From: Bacteroidales bacterium
Lineage (GTDB): Bacteria; Bacteroidota; Bacteroidia; Bacteroidales; Bacteroidaceae
DNA: 47,488 nt
Assembly (NCBI GenBank): GCA_030528715.1
Contig: JAUMYJ010000010.1
Span: 10,100-57,587, forward strand
Reading direction: 5' to 3'
The notes under the pieces are model-generated. The model was not told the origin of the DNA. It was given only the letters and a program-made list of their open reading frames with translations, and did no database searches. Made by a program: the position numbers and the translations under genes. How positions within the stretch are numbered: the stretch's first letter is position 1; every line of letters starts with the position of its first letter. Below are positions 15,980-25,867 of this stretch, piece by piece.

Positions 15980-18109
15980 TTATCTAAACTCGAAACGTAG
16001 TGTTACCCCCCAATGGGCTGGTGTTCCTCGCTGGCCTAATATCTGCTTGGCATAGATAAATTGGTATGCATAGTAGTAGCTGTTGAGTATGTTTTTCCCC
16101 CATAGCTCTAAGGTGGCGTATTTGGTCTCCAAAGCAACCTGTGCATTGAGTGTTCCATAGAACGGCTGATGGAGTGTGTTGGCATCGTTCCAAAATGTTT
16201 TGTCGAGTGCACGGTATTGTGCTGCAAGACGTATTTTTTGCATTATATGATGGTGAAGCACAGTTTGGTATTCAGCACCTAGGCTTGCAGTATGGCGTGG
16301 CACGAAAGGGATATAATGTCCAGTATAGTCACTAGTGCCATTGGTGTATTGTTGGAAAGTAGCTCGCGTAAATCCATAGGTGGCTGTTAAGGTCAAGGCA
16401 TCAAAGGGGCGATAAGCCACAGAGCCTTCTGCACCAATACTACGTGAGCGACCTGCATTGTTGTAGAAACTCCCCATATTTGAGGGTAAAATGCGCTGCA
16501 CTTGCTGCTGACGCCAGTCTATGTAAAACGTACTAGCTTCTGCTGTGAGGCGCTGATTATTCGAGCTCCAACGTATCCCAATTTCATAGTTCCAGCTGTA
16601 CTCAGGTGAGTAAGTGCGTTGATCTTCTTGTTCAAATGAGGTGTTGAAACCCCCTGCATTGTAGCCTCGACTTATAGTGGCATAAATCCGACTAGATTGG
16701 CTAGGGGTGTAGATGAATGAGGCTTTGGGTGATAGTTGTAGATAGTTTTGCCCTATGTCGCTTGTGCCATTGCTAATGGTTCGTCCAAGAGCCGTTGTGA
16801 GATGTGTGTATCGCTGTGTGATGCGCTCCCAGTCAAGGCGTGTGCCTACTTCGAGTGTTAGCTGTGGCCATAGGCGTAGTCTGCTTTGATGGAATACGGC
16901 ACCTCCCCATTGTGGCTCATTGTAGCCGTAGTAGATGTGTGTGGTTCCACGAGGGGTATTAGCGTCCATATGCATATTGCGCGAGCCATTGTTGTAGTAG
17001 CCCGAAATGCCAATAAGCCAGTGATAAGATGGTGTAAGGTGTCCTGAGAGTATAGTCTCTTGGGTGACTACACGTTTGCGTGTACGCTGTGAGGCTTCAA
17101 AGCTAGGTATAGCTGTAAAGTCTTGGTCAATGGTCATACGGTCTTTTAGGCTTTGGTAGCTTGTAGCCATTCGTAGCTCTATGCCTTGGTGCCATTGTTT
17201 ACGTATGCTTATGCCTGTTGTAAATAGGCTACGTAGATAACCGCTAGGGGTATTGTAGTTGATAGTGACTTTTCTTAGTGAGTCAATGTGTCCATAAGCA
17301 TATCCGCCTTGGTCTTTGTACTGATAGTGTGCAAAGGCGTTAATGTGCCAGTTAAGGGCGGTGTGATGCTCTATGGCAATTTGGGAGGATAAATTATGCT
17401 TGTGATCGATAGCTTTGCCGTTATAGGCATTTGTAAAGAAACCACGTTGGTAATCATAGGCCATATGGGCACTAATGCCCGTACGCTCGGCTACTTTCCG
17501 ATAGAGTGCACCATGTGTACCACGCTGGCTATAACTGCCACCATAGAGTGTCAATGATGTGCCTTCATGGCTTAAGGGTGAGCGGGGTACGAGGCTTATC
17601 ACTCCTCCCATGCCACCACGACCATAGAGCGTGCCTTGTGGCCCACGCAACACCTCTACACTTGCCAACTCACCCAGGTCACCATCATAGGCTGCTTGTT
17701 CCATCAGCGGTATTCCGGCATAGTAGACACCTACTGCTGCAGAGCGGTCAGACCGGCGTGACCCGATACCGCGGATGTAAATAGGCGTAGATAATGCACT
17801 GCCGTAATCGGGCATATATAGGTTGGGTATGCTAGCATTGAGTTCTTTAATGCCTCGTACTTGTTGCTGTTCGAGGGTATGTCCTGCCACGATGCTCACG
17901 CTTGAAGGTAGATTGCGCCGTAGTGTGGCCGTGCGTGTCGTAGTTACAAAAGCTTCATCAAGTAGTACGCTAAGTCGTGTGGTGTCGTTCTCGGGCTGGT
18001 TAGGGAGAGTCTTTGCTGTCAATGCTGCTGGTATAACCAGCAATAACACTGCCATCAAGCGGTATTGATGGTGTTGTTTTTTAGAGTGTATCATTAAGTC
18101 TATGTTCAT
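15980..18109 (-). CDS. TonB-dependent outer-membrane receptor
   Basis: Ligand-gated outer-membrane channel of the classic siderophore/vitamin type. From the ATG at 18109 it has 709 residues; 18094 (MIHSKKQHHQ) is an equally good start, and an upstream GTG at 18136 is unlikely. A signal peptide ends at about LTAKT. A probable TonB box (DEAFVTTTR) is followed by the plug domain with NLPSSVSIV, NLYMPDYGSALSTPIYIRGIG and VEVLRGPQGTLYGRGGMGGVI, then a barrel ending in VTLRFEFR with a terminal aromatic-rich strand. It has no carboxypeptidase-like N-terminal domain, unlike the 12041 receptor. The substrate cannot be read from sequence; no uptake genes sit beside it. Strong promoter at 18191-18221. 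Confidence 0.92.
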   Translation of the reverse strand: MNIDLMIHSKKQHHQYRLMAVLLLVIPAALTAKTLPNQPENDTTRLSVLLDEAFVTTTRTATLRRNLPSSVSIVAGHTLEQQQVRGIKELNASIPNLYMPDYGSALSTPIYIRGIGSRRSDRSAAVGVYYAGIPLMEQAAYDGDLGELASVEVLRGPQGTLYGRGGMGGVISLVPRSPLSHEGTSLTLYGGSYSQRGTHGALYRKVAERTGISAHMAYDYQRGFFTNAYNGKAIDHKHNLSSQIAIEHHTALNWHINAFAHYQYKDQGGYAYGHIDSLRKVTINYNTPSGYLRSLFTTGISIRKQWHQGIELRMATSYQSLKDRMTIDQDFTAIPSFEASQRTRKRVVTQETILSGHLTPSYHWLIGISGYYNNGSRNMHMDANTPRGTTHIYYGYNEPQWGGAVFHQSRLRLWPQLTLEVGTRLDWERITQRYTHLTTALGRTISNGTSDIGQNYLQLSPKASFIYTPSQSSRIYATISRGYNAGGFNTSFEQEDQRTYSPEYSWNYEIGIRWSSNNQRLTAEASTFYIDWRQQQVQRILPSNMGSFYNNAGRSRSIGAEGSVAYRPFDALTLTATYGFTRATFQQYTNGTSDYTGHYIPFVPRHTASLGAEYQTVLHHHIMQKIRLAAQYRALDKTFWNDANTLHQPFYGTLNAQVALETKYATLELWGKNILNSYYYAYQFIYAKQILGQRGTPAHWGVTLRFEFR

Positions 18110-18190
18110 GATATAGCAACCGAAACCCACTATCACTCATGATAAGTATAGCATAGGGACAGCCACTATAAAGGTAATTTTTAGTACCCG

Positions 18191-18221
18191 CAAAGTTACG
18201 CCTTTCTAGCTTATTATACAA
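18191..18221 (-). promoter_or_regulatory. Promoter of the 15980-18109 receptor gene
   Basis: On the minus strand TTG (18221-18219), 20 nt, TAACTTTG (18198-18191). The start is expected near 18185, giving a leader of about 75 nt. Confidence 0.7.
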
Positions 18222-18373
18222 TCCTAATTTATAAGGGTAAATGCCCTCTTTGTACTTCGCTTTCTGTTAATTATACTTTTTTCGAGTAGTTGTCGATGTA
18301 AGATGTATTTAAGAATGCTTAAAGCACGTATCCTAAGAAAAAATATGCTATCTGCCAAAAAAACAGTCCGAAA

Positions 18374-18405
18374 TTTGGTTGTTGTATAAAAAAATCGTAC
18401 CTTTG
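18374..18405 (+). promoter_or_regulatory. Promoter of the rimP-nusA-infB operon
   Basis: TTTG at 18374-18377, 20 nt, TACCTTTG at 18398-18405, a full consensus match. It leaves a leader of about 145 nt before rimP. Confidence 0.75.
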
Positions 18406-18411
18406 CATTGT

Positions 18412-18465
18412 ATGAAAGTAGTGAGGGGCTCGGGAGAGAGGCTCTCACACTTCGTTTTAACGTAG
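18412..18465 (+). promoter_or_regulatory. Structured start of the rimP leader with a 17-codon open frame
   Basis: The first ATG after the promoter is at 18412, at or within a base or two of the predicted transcription start, and opens a 17-codon frame (MKVVRGSGERLSHFVLT). Inside it GTGAGGG (18421-18427) can pair with CTCTCAC (18442-18448), seven pairs with one G-U. Whether this is translated or structural RNA is unknown. Confidence 0.3.
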
Positions 18466-18555
18466 GTAATACAATAATTTAATGCGAAAGCCTTGTGCCA
18501 CATACATAGCGTTAAGGGTTCAGGCAATTGTTTTTACACACGCATAACGTAATAG

Positions 18556-19023
18556 ATGATAGATAAAAGTAAAATCGAAGCATTGGCTGCCGAGTGGCTG
18601 GCCGATAAGGCGTATTTTCTCACCGATATTACGGTCTCGGCTGATGGGCGTATTGTGGTAGAGATAGACCACGAAGAGGGTGTATGGATAGAGGATTGTG
18701 TTGCACTTAGTAAGCATATCGAAGCTGGGTTAGATCGTGAGGTCGAAGATTTTGAACTAGAAGTCGGTAGTGCTGGTATTGGGCAGCCTTTCAAAGTGCA
18801 GCGTCAATACGCCATAAATGTTGGGCGTGATGTCGAAGTACTTACACTTGAAGGTGTAAAATATGCTGGTGTCTTAGAGGAAGTTGCCGATGATAGATTT
18901 GTGATTATTTCTCGTCAAAAGCAACGCATCGAAGGCAAAAAGCGCCCGCAGATGGTAGACGTTGCAATTACTTTTACCTACAAGGAAGTAAAGAGTACTA
19001 AACGCATTATTTCGTTTAAGTAA
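18556..19023 (+). CDS. rimP: Ribosome maturation factor RimP
   Basis: Needed for maturation of the 30S subunit. 155 residues, the usual length, with the N-terminal alpha/beta domain (about 1-80, including GRIVVEIDHEEGVWIEDCVALSKHI and the GSAGIGQPFK hinge, equivalent to the family's SSPGLDRPL) and a C-terminal Sm-like beta domain. It is the first gene of the conserved rimP-nusA-infB order, which supports the identification. 67 nt separate it from nusA. Confidence 0.93.
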   Translation: MIDKSKIEALAAEWLADKAYFLTDITVSADGRIVVEIDHEEGVWIEDCVALSKHIEAGLDREVEDFELEVGSAGIGQPFKVQRQYAINVGRDVEVLTLEGVKYAGVLEEVADDRFVIISRQKQRIEGKKRPQMVDVAITFTYKEVKSTKRIISFK

Positions 19024-19090
19024 CAAGTACTGTACCCTCACTTAGATTGTGGAAAATTGAAAAACAAGATAGCGTAAGAATTCACGGAAA

Positions 19091-20356
19091 ATGGCAAAAA
19101 AACAAGAGATACAAAGCATGGTGGAAAGCCTCGCTGAGTTTAAGATGACCAAAAATATAGATAGCGCTACGCTCATTGGTGTACTCGAAGAGAGTTTCCG
19201 TAGCGTGATAGCTAAGCATTTCGGTACAGACGAAAATTTCAGTGTGGTAGTCAATCCTAACAATGGTGACCTCGAAATTTATCAAAGCCTCGAAGTCGTG
19301 GCCGATGGTGAGGTGGTAGACCCAGCCAAGCAAATCGCCCTAAGCCAATTGCCCGAGGACGATAATGATTTTGAAATCGGCGAAGAATATGTGAAGAGTA
19401 TTGATTTTAGCCGTGATCTTGGTGGCCGACGCAATATTCTCACGCTACGCCAAACGCTGCAAAGCAAAGTGCTTGAACTCGAACACGAAAATGTTTATAA
19501 CCACTTTGTCGCACGCAAAGGGCAGCTTGTATCAGCCAAGGTTTATCAGATTTGGAAAAGTGAGGTGCTCCTCATTGATGATGAAGAACACGAACTGCAT
19601 CTGCGCAAAGAGCACCAAATCCCCTCTGATTTTTATAAAAAAGGAGAGACCGTGCGTTGTGTGATCTACGATGTAGATTATCGTAACAACAACCCTAAAA
19701 TATATGTTAGCCGCACGCACGAAGACTTCTTGCGTCGCTTACTCGAAAATGAAGTTCCTGAGATACAAGATGGTATCATTACCATACAAAATGTTGCTCG
19801 TATCCCTGGTGAGCGTGCCAAAATAACCGTAGAAACTGACGACGAACGTATTGACCCCGTAGGGGCTTGTGTCGGACAGCAAGGTAGCCGTATCCGTAGT
19901 ATTGTACGCGAGTTGCGTAATGAGAACATTGACGTGATACCACATACCAGCAATAAGCTACTCTTGATGCAGCGTGCACTCTCACCTGCACAAATTACGC
20001 GTGTAGATTTCGATGAAGAGCGCCACTTGGCCAACGTCTTTATGCCTGCTGACCAAGTTGCTGTTGCGATAGGTAAGGGAGGAATGAATATAAAGCTAGC
20101 AGCCAAACTTACAGGCTACGAGATTGACGTTTACCGCGATGGCATGGAGGCACAAGTCGTAGATGATATTCGTCTTGACGAGTTTGCAGACGAGATTGAT
20201 CAATGGGTGATAGATGCCATTAAGGGGATAGGCTTTGAAACTGCACGTGCTGTGCTGGGTGCACCACGCCAAATGCTCGTTGACAAGGCCGACCTCGAAG
20301 AAGAGCAGGTAGACGACATCATCCGTATATTAAAAGCCGAATTTGACGAAGAATAA
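19091..20356 (+). CDS. nusA: Transcription termination/antitermination factor NusA
   Basis: RNA-polymerase-associated factor that modulates pausing, termination and antitermination. 421 residues with the N-terminal polymerase-binding domain (about 1-130), an S1 RNA-binding domain (about 135-205), and two KH domains marked by [21 protein letters not shown] and [20 protein letters not shown]. The C-terminus has only one short helix-hairpin-helix-like part ([14 protein letters not shown]) and an acidic tail, so it lacks the tandem acidic repeats of enterobacterial NusA, as is common outside that group. It ends five nt before infB. Confidence 0.97.
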   Translation: MAKKQEIQSMVESLAEFKMTKNIDSATLIGVLEESFRSVIAKHFGTDENFSVVVNPNNGDLEIYQSLEVVADGEVVDPAKQIALSQLPEDDNDFEIGEEYVKSIDFSRDLGGRRNILTLRQTLQSKVLELEHENVYNHFVARKGQLVSAKVYQIWKSEVLLIDDEEHELHLRKEHQIPSDFYKKGETVRCVIYDVDYRNNNPKIYVSRTHEDFLRRLLENEVPEIQDGIITIQNVARIPGERAKITVETDDERIDPVGACVGQQGSRIRSIVRELRNENIDVIPHTSNKLLLMQRALSPAQITRVDFDEERHLANVFMPADQVAVAIGKGGMNIKLAAKLTGYEIDVYRDGMEAQVVDDIRLDEFADEIDQWVIDAIKGIGFETARAVLGAPRQMLVDKADLEEEQVDDIIRILKAEFDEE

Positions 20357-20361
20357 TAAGC

Positions 20362-23160
20362 ATGGGGATTAGAATCAGTAAAGCAGCCAAAGAATTTAAC
20401 GTAAGCCACGCGACCATTGTAGAGTACCTTAATAGCAATGGTCACGAAGTGGACAATAGTCCCAATGTAAAGCTTACCGAAGAGCAGTATAATGCTGTAA
20501 GCCAGGCATTTGGAAAGGATAAGGCTACGCGCGATCAAGCCGACAAACTCTTCCACGACCGTGCGCAAGAAAAACGAGAAGAGAAGAAGGAAAAGAAAGA
20601 AAAGAAGGAGGGGCAGAAGCGTGAAAAGCAAACAGCCGTAGCTACGCCAGTTGAAACGACCGAAGTGCTACCTACACCACAGCCCGAGCAACCTACTGCA
20701 CCGCAGGTCACCGAGCCCGAAGTTTTTCGCCTTGATAGCGAAAAGACAGAAGGCCCACAGCTCAAACCCGTAGGTCATATAAACCTTGACGCTAAGGGCA
20801 ATCCTATACCTGAAAAGTCTACCAAAGAAGTCCCAGCTACCGAGCAGCCTCAACCGCAGGTGGCAGATAGCCTTGATGTGCAGCTGCCAGAGCAACCAGA
20901 AACCCCGCAGGAAGCTACTGCGGCAGAAGTTAGCAACGAGCCATTTCGTCTACACCCAGCCCCCGAAGTCGCGGGGCCTAAGGTGCTTGGAAAGATAGAC
21001 TTGGCCGCTATCAATGCTAAGACACATCCAGCTCGAAAAACCAAAGAAGAAAAGCGTAAAGAGCGTGCTCAAAGTGGAGACAAAAAGAAACGCCAGCGTA
21101 TAGGTAGTGAGGCCGTAGATATCAATGCCGTAGCTCAGCAAAATAGTGGTGCTAAGGCTGGTGCACAAGGTCGAAATCAGCAAGCCAACCAGCAAAATAC
21201 GGGCAAGCGCAAGGATAATAAAAAGCGTAATAATACGCCAGTTAATACTGCACCTGTAAGCGAAGAGGACATTGCTAAGCAGGTTAAAGAAACCCTTGCA
21301 CGTCTTACACAAAAGGGCAAGCCACAAAAGGGAGCTAAGTACCGCAAAGAAAAGCGTGAGAGTGCACGTGCACAGATGGACGAGCAACTCCGTGAACAAA
21401 GTGCTGATAGTAAAGTGCTAAAACTCACAGAGTTCGTAACAGCTAACGAGCTAGCCAGCATGATGGACGTGCCCGTGACACAAGTTATAGGCACTTGTAT
21501 GACTATCGGCGTTATGGTAAGTATCAATCAACGTCTAGACGCTGAGACTATCAATATCGTAGCCGAAGAATTTGGCTTTACCACCGAGTACGTTAGTGCT
21601 GAGGTAAGTGATGCGGTTATTGAAGAGCCAGATGCCGAAGAAGACCTCCAACCACGTGCCCCTATTATCACAGTTATGGGACACGTAGACCATGGCAAAA
21701 CATCCTTGCTAGACTATATCCGAAAGGCCAACGTGATTGCCGGAGAGGCTGGCGGTATTACACAGCACATCGGTGCATATAATGTAACGCTTGACGATGG
21801 GCGTCGTATAACATTCCTTGATACACCAGGCCACGAAGCCTTTACTGCGATGCGTGCACGTGGTGCACAAGCTACCGATATCGCTATCATTATCATTGCC
21901 GCAGATGATGATATCATGCCACAAACTAAAGAGGCTATCAATCATGCCCAAGCAGCCGGTGTACCTATCGTATTTGCGATTAACAAGGTAGACAAGCCAG
22001 CTGCCAACCCCGATAAAATCAAAGAGGGCTTGGCTAACTTAAACTTCCTCGTGGAAGAGTGGGGCGGTAAATACCAAAGCCAAGATATCTCAGCTAAGCA
22101 GGGCTTAGGTGTCAAAGAGCTACTCGAAAAGGTGCTGCTCGAAGCTGAAATGCTCGAACTTCGTGCCAATCCAAACCGCAAGGCTACTGGTACGATTGTA
22201 GAGTCATCGCTTGATAAGGGACGAGGCTATGTTGCTAATATTCTTGTGAGCAATGGTACTTTGAGGCAAGGTGATGTTGTACTCGCTGGCACACACTTTG
22301 GCCGTGTTAAGGCACTTTCTAATGAGCGTAATCAACGCATACAAGAAGTAGGCCCATCAGAGGCGGCCGTATTACTGGGCTTTAATGGGGCACCACAAGC
22401 AGGCGACACATTCCATGTGATGGAGAGCGAGCAAGCCGCTCGTGAGCTGGCCAACAAACGCGAACAGCTACAACGTGAGCAAGGCTTACGTACGCAAAAG
22501 ATGCTCACCCTAGATGAAGTAGGTCGTCGTATCGCATTGGGCAACTTCCAAGAGCTCAACGTCATCGTAAAGGGTGACGTAGACGGATCTGTAGAGGCAT
22601 TGAGTGACTCACTCATTCGTCTTTCTACTGAGAAGATTGCGGTGAATGTGATTAATAAGAGTGTAGGTCAGATTTCAGAAAACGATGTAACGCTAGCCGC
22701 TACATCAGGCGCTATCATCATAGGTTTCCAGGTACGTCCAAGTCTTCCTGCACGCCGCTTGGCAGAGCAGCATGGTGTAGACATTCGTATGTATTCCATC
22801 ATTTATGATGCAATCGAAGAGGTGCGTGATGCTATGGAAGGTATGCTTGCCCCCGTACTTAAAGAAGAGCAAACTGCCACGATCGAAGTGCGTCAGGTTT
22901 ACAACATTACTAAGGTAGGCCTTGTAGCTGGTGCCTATGTGATAGATGGTAAGGTAAAACGCTCAGACAAGGCACGTCTTATTCGCGATGGTATCGTGAT
23001 CTTTACGGGCGAAATCAATGCACTCAAACGCTTCAAGGACGATGTTAAGGAAGTGGCCACCAATTTTGAGTGTGGTATCAGTCTCCATGGCTGTAACGAT
23101 ATGCAAGAGGGAGACATCATTGAGACCTTTACCGAGATAGAAGTTAAGCAAAAGCTGTAA
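20362..23160 (+). CDS. infB: Translation initiation factor IF-2
   Basis: GTPase that places initiator tRNA on the small subunit and promotes subunit joining. 932 residues. The N-terminal IF2_N module ([20 protein letters not shown]) is followed by a long low-complexity linker rich in Lys, Glu, Gln and Pro (about 70-345), a second IF2_N-type module, then the G domain: G1 GHVDHGKT at 440-447, G3 DTPGHEAF, G4 NKVDKP. Domains II-IV follow ([41 protein letters not shown]; tail with [20 protein letters not shown]). Last gene of the operon before a hairpin. Confidence 0.98.
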   Translation: MGIRISKAAKEFNVSHATIVEYLNSNGHEVDNSPNVKLTEEQYNAVSQAFGKDKATRDQADKLFHDRAQEKREEKKEKKEKKEGQKREKQTAVATPVETTEVLPTPQPEQPTAPQVTEPEVFRLDSEKTEGPQLKPVGHINLDAKGNPIPEKSTKEVPATEQPQPQVADSLDVQLPEQPETPQEATAAEVSNEPFRLHPAPEVAGPKVLGKIDLAAINAKTHPARKTKEEKRKERAQSGDKKKRQRIGSEAVDINAVAQQNSGAKAGAQGRNQQANQQNTGKRKDNKKRNNTPVNTAPVSEEDIAKQVKETLARLTQKGKPQKGAKYRKEKRESARAQMDEQLREQSADSKVLKLTEFVTANELASMMDVPVTQVIGTCMTIGVMVSINQRLDAETINIVAEEFGFTTEYVSAEVSDAVIEEPDAEEDLQPRAPIITVMGHVDHGKTSLLDYIRKANVIAGEAGGITQHIGAYNVTLDDGRRITFLDTPGHEAFTAMRARGAQATDIAIIIIAADDDIMPQTKEAINHAQAAGVPIVFAINKVDKPAANPDKIKEGLANLNFLVEEWGGKYQSQDISAKQGLGVKELLEKVLLEAEMLELRANPNRKATGTIVESSLDKGRGYVANILVSNGTLRQGDVVLAGTHFGRVKALSNERNQRIQEVGPSEAAVLLGFNGAPQAGDTFHVMESEQAARELANKREQLQREQGLRTQKMLTLDEVGRRIALGNFQELNVIVKGDVDGSVEALSDSLIRLSTEKIAVNVINKSVGQISENDVTLAATSGAIIIGFQVRPSLPARRLAEQHGVDIRMYSIIYDAIEEVRDAMEGMLAPVLKEEQTATIEVRQVYNITKVGLVAGAYVIDGKVKRSDKARLIRDGIVIFTGEINALKRFKDDVKEVATNFECGISLHGCNDMQEGDIIETFTEIEVKQKL

Positions 23161-23171
23161 ATCAAACCAAG

Positions 23172-23212
23172 CATAAGTGGCGGCAGCGGTAGCTCGCTTG
23201 TCGCCACTTATG
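23172..23212 (+). terminator. Terminator hairpin after infB
   Basis: CATAAGTGGCG (23172-23182) and CGCCACTTATG (23202-23212), a perfect 11-bp stem with a 19-nt loop, 11 nt after the infB stop. It is followed by GGCTTTGTTTG. It lies only 36 nt before cvpA, so read-through is possible. Confidence 0.65.
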
Positions 23213-23247
23213 GGCTTTGTTTGAGTATCTCAAATTATTTAGCTTTT

Positions 23248-23787
23248 ATGTTACTAGATATATTTATCATAGCCACGCTCCTATGGGGGGCTATTACTGG
23301 GTGGAGCGTAGGCTTTATCAAGCAGCTGGTATCTTTGGGCGGATTTATAGTGGGCTTGCTTGTGGCAGCTACGTGCTATGCCACACTAGGCGAATACCTC
23401 TTGCCTTTTATGGGCATAAGCATTACTGCTACCAACTTGATTGCCTTTCTCTTGCTGTGGATAGTCATACCAATATTTCTAGGTTTCTTAGCCAACCGAC
23501 TTACTGAGGCCTTCAACAGCTCTGTTATCCTTAGTTTGCCCAATCGCTTGTTGGGTGCCATCGTAGGTGTGGCCAAGTTTGCTATCCTCCTAAGCTGTAT
23601 TTTTAATATGGCCAACCTACTAGGCTTGGTTAGCGAAACGCGCCGCAGTGAAATGCATCTTTATGAGCCGATAACGCATGTCTTAGGTGTTATCTTTGAT
23701 AATGCCCCTCGTCTTATGCCCCCTACCGATGCCGCCGATACCACATGGGTGCATTTTGACCGTACTGCCGACACCACTATCGATTAA
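23248..23787 (+). CDS. CvpA family membrane protein
   Basis: 179 residues from the ATG at 23248 (MLLDIFIIATLLWGAITGWS); an in-frame TTG 27 nt upstream is possible but gives a poorer start. Four hydrophobic segments and the CvpA hallmarks: GAITGWSVGFIKQLVSLGGFIVGLL near the start, LPNRLLGAIVGVAKFAILLSC in the second half. The family is named for colicin V production, but its general role is unclear; roles in envelope homeostasis have been proposed in other species. It sits between infB and sufB. Confidence 0.87.
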   Translation: MLLDIFIIATLLWGAITGWSVGFIKQLVSLGGFIVGLLVAATCYATLGEYLLPFMGISITATNLIAFLLLWIVIPIFLGFLANRLTEAFNSSVILSLPNRLLGAIVGVAKFAILLSCIFNMANLLGLVSETRRSEMHLYEPITHVLGVIFDNAPRLMPPTDAADTTWVHFDRTADTTID

Positions 23788-23881
23788 GTGCATTCTTTGC
23801 CATATTGACTCATTGGTAATAGATGTGCTATACTACTACTTACAATTATAAAAACTTACACTAATTTTCCTACCATACCTT

Positions 23882-25357
23882 ATGGCAGAAGAAAAAATCT
23901 CAATCTCGCTCGAAGAAAAGGCCGAGAAAAATCAGCTCGTCAAAGACGTAGCCGACCGCAAGTATGAGCATGGCTTCGTGACCGATGTAGAAACTGAAAT
24001 CATACCTAAGGGGCTCAATGAAGATGTCGTACGCCTCATCTCATCTAAAAAAGGAGAGCCACAATGGCTTTTAGATTATCGCCTCGAAGCATTCCGCCAC
24101 TGGCAAACCATGAAGCAGCCCAAGTGGGCACATGTCCATCTGCCCGATATTGACTATCAAGATATGTCGTACTATGCCGACCCTACTAAGAAAAAAAATG
24201 AGAAGAAGGAAATCGATCCTGAACTCATGAAAACTTTCGATAAGCTCGGCATACCTCTTGAAGAGCGTATGGCACTTGCTGGCGTAGCCGTAGATGCTGT
24301 GATGGATTCCGTGTCGGTTAAAACAACTTTTAAGGAAAAGCTGAGTGAAAAAGGCATCATCTTTTCTTCTATGAGTGAAGCCGTACGCGAGCATCCTGAG
24401 CTTGTACGTCAATACCTTGGTACAGTAGTGCCTTATAAAGACAACTTCTTTGCTGCTCTCAATGCAGCTGTCTTTTCCGACGGCTCATTCGTATATATCC
24501 CCAAGGGGGTACGTTGTCCTATGGAGCTTAGCACCTATTTTCGTATAAATGCGGCTAATACGGGGCAATTCGAGCGTACACTTATCGTTTGTGACGATGG
24601 TGGTTATGTAAGTTATCTTGAAGGTTGTACGGCTCCGATGCGCGATGAAAACCAGTTGCATGCTGCTGTTGTCGAAATCATTGTCAATGATGAGGCAGAA
24701 GTCAAGTACTCTACCGTACAAAACTGGTATCCTGGCGATGAGCAAGGGCGTGGAGGGGTTTATAACCTGGTGACCAAGCGTGGCCAGTTGCGTGGTAAAA
24801 ATTCAAAGCTGTCGTGGACACAAGTCGAGACTGGCTCTGCCATTACGTGGAAATACCCTAGCTGTATGTTGATGGGTGATGGCTCTGTGGCTGAGTTTTA
24901 TTCTGTCGCTGTGACCAATAACCACCAAATGGCCGACACGGGTACCAAGATGATACATACGGGTAAGAATACTAGCTCTACCATCATTAGTAAGGGTATT
25001 TCTGCTGGACACAGCCAAAACTCTTATCGTGGCCTTGTTAAGATGGCTAAGCGTGCCGAAGGTGCGCGTAATTACTCCTCGTGCGACTCCCTCTTGCTGT
25101 CTAGCACGAGCGGTGCGCACACTTACCCTTATATTGATGTGGCCAACGACTCTGCTGTACTCGAACACGAGGCCTCAACAAGCAAGATTTCCGAAGACCA
25201 ACTCTTCTATTGCAACCAGCGTGGCATTCCTACCGAAGAGGCCGTAGGGCTCATTGTCAACGGCTATGCCAAAGAAGTGCTTAACAAGCTCCCTATGGAG
25301 TTTGCCGTAGAGGCACAAAAACTATTGGCTGTATCTCTCGAAGGTTCGGTAGGTTAA
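23882..25357 (+). CDS. sufB: Fe-S cluster assembly scaffold protein SufB
   Basis: Scaffold subunit of the SUF iron-sulfur cluster system, working as SufBC2D with the ATPase SufC. 491 residues, the usual SufB length. Recognisable segments are [41 protein letters not shown]-like [38 protein letters not shown] and [19 protein letters not shown], where Cys and acidic residues linked to cluster assembly lie, and the SufD-contact region [21 protein letters not shown]. What is unusual is the neighbourhood: the next genes are xseB and trmB, not sufC, sufD and sufS, so the partners must be elsewhere. Confidence 0.96.
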   Translation: MAEEKISISLEEKAEKNQLVKDVADRKYEHGFVTDVETEIIPKGLNEDVVRLISSKKGEPQWLLDYRLEAFRHWQTMKQPKWAHVHLPDIDYQDMSYYADPTKKKNEKKEIDPELMKTFDKLGIPLEERMALAGVAVDAVMDSVSVKTTFKEKLSEKGIIFSSMSEAVREHPELVRQYLGTVVPYKDNFFAALNAAVFSDGSFVYIPKGVRCPMELSTYFRINAANTGQFERTLIVCDDGGYVSYLEGCTAPMRDENQLHAAVVEIIVNDEAEVKYSTVQNWYPGDEQGRGGVYNLVTKRGQLRGKNSKLSWTQVETGSAITWKYPSCMLMGDGSVAEFYSVAVTNNHQMADTGTKMIHTGKNTSSTIISKGISAGHSQNSYRGLVKMAKRAEGARNYSSCDSLLLSSTSGAHTYPYIDVANDSAVLEHEASTSKISEDQLFYCNQRGIPTEEAVGLIVNGYAKEVLNKLPMEFAVEAQKLLAVSLEGSVG

Positions 25358-25479
25358 TCAAACAGTTTTTTTCATGCACCACTGCTCCGCAAGCTCTAGT
25401 TGCTGAGTGGTGGTGTTTGTGCTGCTTGATAAGGTTATGAATACTTAATAGCGTGCTATGTGCTTAGGATTGTTACGGG

Positions 25480-25569
25480 GTTTTGTCCGAAGTCTTCAGC
25501 CGTTTGTTTGAGCACTGTGGATAATCGTCCGAGGTCGTCCGACAAATGGCTGACGACCTCGGACAAAAC
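25480..25569. repeat. Three-arm inverted repeat with two exclusive foldings (sufB/xseB gap)
   Basis: The arm 25543-25569 can pair with 25480-25506 (27 positions, 24 Watson-Crick and one G-U). It can instead pair in part (25552-25564) with 25527-25539, a perfect 13-bp stem GTCCGAGGTCGTC with a 12-nt loop. The two foldings exclude each other. A perfect DnaA-box 9-mer TGTGGATAA lies at 25516-25524 between the arms. The right arm is followed by CTTTT. It may be the sufB terminator, but three arms are more than a terminator needs. Confidence 0.75.
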
Positions 25570-25579
25570 TTTTGAGCCA

Positions 25580-25614
25580 TTTGGTGCTGCTCTCACAAAA
25601 AAATGCTACCTTTG
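25580..25614 (+). promoter_or_regulatory. Promoter of xseB-trmB
   Basis: TACCTTTG at 25607-25614 matches the -7 consensus. The nearest TTTG (25580-25583) is 23 nt away, longer than the 20 nt seen elsewhere here. The start near 25620 leaves a leader of about 24 nt. Confidence 0.6.
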
Positions 25615-25643
25615 TACCCATCAAATACCTTTTCTTTGTTAAT

Positions 25644-25853
25644 ATGGCAGCTGCTAAAAAACTATCGTATAATGAGGCTGTGGCACGTCTTGATGCCATT
25701 ATAGCCGAGACCGAGAGTGGTACGCTTGATATCGACCTGCTAGCTACGCGGCTAAAAGAAGCGCAAGAACTCATTGCACTGTGCCAAGCTAAACTTTTTG
25801 CTGCCAAGACTACTGTTGATAGACTACTTGACACCTCGAACACTGAACCCTAA
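25644..25853 (+). CDS. xseB: Exodeoxyribonuclease VII small subunit
   Basis: Small subunit of the single-strand DNA exonuclease that trims DNA to oligonucleotides. From the ATG at 25644 it has 69 residues (MAAAKKLSYNEAVARLDAII); the longer frame upstream would begin before the promoter start and is rejected. The family pattern YNEAVARLDAIIAETESGTLDIDLL, followed by a heptad-rich helix (LKEAQELIALCQAKLFAA), is clear. xseA is not adjacent. It lies 14 nt before trmB and shares its promoter. Confidence 0.9.
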   Translation: MAAAKKLSYNEAVARLDAIIAETESGTLDIDLLATRLKEAQELIALCQAKLFAAKTTVDRLLDTSNTEP

Positions 25854-25867
25854 TACCTCGTTGATTG

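Larger units (their letters stand above)
18137..18555. other. Divergent intergenic region between the receptor gene and rimP
   Basis: 419 nt containing two divergent promoters and the long rimP leader (about 18411-18555). No further gene is supported. Confidence 0.5.
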
